NCBI GenBank assembly: GCA_963747105.1
Contig: CAVVEC010000008.1
Location: forward strand, 1 to 64,000
From: CAVVEC01 sp963747105
GTDB taxonomy: Bacteria; Acidobacteriota; Terriglobia; Terriglobales; Acidobacteriaceae
Length of the DNA: 64,000 nt
Reading direction: 5' to 3'
In this document: positions 62,150 through 64,000 of the stretch, piece after piece
How the letters are laid out: each line of letters opens with the position of its first letter
Position numbering within the stretch: the first letter of the stretch is position 1
Notes under the pieces: generated by a model
What the model was told of the DNA's origin: nothing
The model's input: only the letters and a program-made list of their open reading frames with translations
Database searches by the model: none
Made by a program: the position numbers and the translations under genes

Positions 62150-62776
62150 ATGGACACAACTCCTAGCCCCCCAGCCAGTTTACCCGCTGCAACGCCTCCT
62201 AACCTCCTATCGATCCAGCAGAAGTACGCCTGGGATTGGTTCAGTTACCACGCAGCCCAGCGTATGACGGCGCTGAACTACTTCTTCGTAACCGTGGGGA
62301 TCTTTGCTGTAGCCTATTCCAAGTGTGTAGGAAACAAATGGAGTGGGTTTGGGTTCCTGGTAGGCGCGCTGGGGGCACTGTCCTCCGTTGCATTCTGGTT
62401 CCTCGATGTCAGGAACGAGGAGTTGGTGAATTGTGGACGCGAGGCCCTCGACACGGTTGAAAAACAGCTACAAATGAAGTTGCGCTGGGATGATCACAAC
62501 CGCACGTTCTTGCTTGCCTCCACAGATAAGCTTTCGGGGAGATTATTTGGGGTCCTGAAGGTTCCGTTTCCGGAGACCCGGAAGAACGTGCTCGCGAAGA
62601 GCGGGAGACCCAAGTTCTGGGCCGGGGATGTGTTTGCACATCATTTCTGGTTGCGCGTTTTGCAGGTTCTCTCCTTTGCCGCGTTCGCAGGAGGATCTCT
62701 TTTCGCGGCGAAGCACTATCCACCAGTTGACTCTTGGCGGGCTTGGCAGTGGTTGCAGGGCTGGCGCTTTTGGTGA
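62150..62776 (+). CDS. Hypothetical three-helix membrane protein
   Basis: A 208-residue protein, ATG at 62150. After a Pro-rich N terminus it has YAWDWFSYHAAQRMTALNYF, two close membrane helices (NYFFVTVGIFAVAY and GFGFLVGALGALSSVAFWFL), a cytoplasmic middle part (REALDTVEKQLQMKLRWDDH) and a C-terminal helix (VLQVLSFAAFAGGSLFA). The layout resembles the RipA-like small octameric membrane proteins, but I cannot confirm that from sequence. No operon partners on the same strand nearby. Confidence 0.65.
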   Translation: MDTTPSPPASLPAATPPNLLSIQQKYAWDWFSYHAAQRMTALNYFFVTVGIFAVAYSKCVGNKWSGFGFLVGALGALSSVAFWFLDVRNEELVNCGREALDTVEKQLQMKLRWDDHNRTFLLASTDKLSGRLFGVLKVPFPETRKNVLAKSGRPKFWAGDVFAHHFWLRVLQVLSFAAFAGGSLFAAKHYPPVDSWRAWQWLQGWRFW

Positions 62777-62795
62777 ATAGCACTGGTGAGGGTTT

Positions 62796-63470
62796 TCACC
62801 CTTTAGTGGCGCAATCGGCGCGCTGCGAGATGTAGCGATGGATGTCGGAGACGTTTCCCACAACGGGGAAATTCCTGTCCTGGTCAGATATCCCCCAGCC
62901 GTAAGCCACTCCTAGAAAGTTTGTTCTCGCAACCTTAGCGGCTTGCCAATCTGCCGGTTGGTCTCCGACATAAACCGTCTCCGCGGGATTAACCCGGAGG
63001 TTAGTCATGGCAAAAACAAGTGCTTCGCTCTTAGGCGTGCTGCCAATGTTGTCTTTTGTAAAAATACAATCCGGTCGAAAGAACGCGATGCTTTGACCGA
63101 GTGCCCCTACGACGTTCGATTTGACGTTCGAGGTAACAATTCCCATTCGCACGCCGCAATCGTGTAAAGCCTGGAGGGTCTGATGAACATTTGGAAATGG
63201 AGCAGGCGCGTATGCGCGCATGAAAATCTCTTGGTATTGTAGGTCCGCCTTTTCGGCAAATTCATCGGGAAACCCTACTGCCAGGAAAAAGTATTTCATC
63301 GGGCTGATCCGGGTTCCTCTGCGTACAATTTCCTTGAACGCCGTTGCACTGGGTATCCGCAACCCAAGGCCGTATTCCTTATTCTTGTCCTCGCAGATCC
63401 TAAGGTGTGGCGTCAGGGAGTCCAGAAGAACGCCGTCCACGTCGAACAATGCAGCTTTCAGTACAGTCAT
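62796..63470 (-). CDS. HAD-superfamily phosphatase (phosphoglycolate phosphatase-like)
   Basis: A 224-residue HAD hydrolase, subfamily I with alpha-helical cap. Motif I ALFDVDGVLLDSL (nucleophile and acid Asp), motif II VTSNVKSN, motif III Lys near TPKSEALVFAM, motif IV VYVGDQPADWQAAK. The cap lies between residues 20 and 90. Closest by pattern to phosphoglycolate phosphatase/beta-phosphoglucomutase, but substrate cannot be fixed. ATG at 63470; the gene diverges from purM with about 230 bases between. Confidence 0.88.
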   Translation of the reverse strand: MTVLKAALFDVDGVLLDSLTPHLRICEDKNKEYGLGLRIPSATAFKEIVRRGTRISPMKYFFLAVGFPDEFAEKADLQYQEIFMRAYAPAPFPNVHQTLQALHDCGVRMGIVTSNVKSNVVGALGQSIAFFRPDCIFTKDNIGSTPKSEALVFAMTNLRVNPAETVYVGDQPADWQAAKVARTNFLGVAYGWGISDQDRNFPVVGNVSDIHRYISQRADCATKG

Positions 63471-63699
63471 TGGGAATTTCGAGGCCGCCGACCGAGCTTT
63501 GCAAAAGTATACTACCGGGTCGAAAGGAATGCGTCAGCCTCTCCCGAGACACGACAGTTTCGGAGCGGGGAGGCTACAAATCGCGATATGAATGTCGGGT
63601 CGTCGCCATCGGACGTGCTACAATGAGCCGCACTTAAACGTTTCTTCCGAATAGACAACCAGCGATTCCCCACAACTCTGAGGTATGGAATAGGCACCC

Positions 63700-64000
63700 G
63701 TGGCTCAGGATTCCGCAAACAACGAGATCATCACCTATGCCGATGCCGGGGTAGATATTGACCGCGCCAATCGCACCAAGAAACGCATCAAATATCTCGC
63801 CCATAAGACGTTCACCCGGGGGGTGCTCAGCGAAATCGGCGGGTTCGGGGGATTGTTTGCCATTGATAAGCAGAAATATGTGGATCCCGTGCTGGTCTCG
63901 AGCGTGGACGGCGTTGGCACCAAGCTGAAAGTCGCTTTCGAGATGAGGTGCATCACACCATTGGAGCGGATCTGGTCAACCACTGCGTCAACGACATTGC
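63700..64000 (+). pseudogene. purM: Phosphoribosylformylglycinamidine cyclo-ligase (5' part), frame break
   Basis: AIR synthetase of purine synthesis, cut by the window end. GTG at 63700 (MAQDSANNEIITYADAGVDI), then RANRTKKRIKYLAHKTFTRG, GVLSEIGGFGGLFAIDKQKY and LVSSVDGVGTKLKVAFEM, all typical PurM. The expected VHHTIGADLVNHCVNDI is present but one base out of frame after FEM, near 63945, so a base seems missing. As an essential gene, a true frameshift is unlikely; a sequence error is the better reading. The rest lies outside the window. Confidence 0.85.

Overview
The window looks like chromosomal DNA of a soil-type bacterium, most probably Acidobacteriota (Terriglobia-like). I infer this from the gene repertoire: GloVer-repeat (TIGR03803) and TIGR03118 secreted proteins, BNR-repeat exoproteins, a CysO/Mec cysteine cluster, HslVU, a Pat-type acetyltransferase, and many GC-rich intergenic palindromes. 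No rRNA or tRNA gene was found. The taxonomic call is an inference from gene content only.

Layout. 1-5.5 kb: a minus-strand MoeZ/CysO/Mec/CysM cluster and two plus-strand genes, nearly all carrying single-base frame disruptions. 5.9-9.5 kb: small membrane protein, M23 peptidase, thiL, secreted protein. 9.5-17.6 kb: an accessory region with a VapC remnant, a DarTG pair whose toxin has an in-frame amber codon, two parS-like palindromes, an acyl-CoA carboxylase beta gene, ParE/Phd and HigBA-like toxin-antitoxin pairs bounded by a second copy of the carboxylase 3' end, and a tight two-gene unit of a HEPN-like protein and a DUF5131 (Gp37/Gp68-type) Cys-cluster protein. 18.5-25.2 kb: four tandem secreted BNR-repeat paralogues, two of them broken. 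25.4-35.4 kb: mostly housekeeping (SPFH protein, ABC ATPase, phosphoesterase, RNase H, FAH hydrolase, hslV-hslU, folP) with a RAYT transposase between inverted REPs and a pair of 172-bp MITE-like repeats. 35.7-45.6 kb: envelope and secreted proteins, a multicopper oxidase, a TMTC-like membrane protein and a BlaI/BlaR1-like pair. 46.1-50.1 kb: a single polypeptide joining a decaheme cytochrome to an outer-membrane beta-barrel, followed by a YceI protein. 50.1-64 kb: GIY-YIG gene between two direct repeats, recA, a frameshifted PAS-GGDEF-EAL gene, three secreted repeat proteins sharing one leader cassette, a Pat-like CoA ligase/GNAT fusion, a HAD phosphatase and the start of purM.

The strongest candidates for new biology are the MtrA-MtrB-like fusion with its YceI partner, the HEPN-DUF5131 pair in a toxin-antitoxin neighbourhood, and the GIY-YIG gene placed exactly between two copies of a repeat. 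Single-base frame breaks recur from end to end (moeZ, cysO, mec, cysM, two hypothetical genes, phd, two BNR genes, the EAL gene, purM). Some of these may be consensus errors, so every call of 'pseudogene' here should be read with that in mind.
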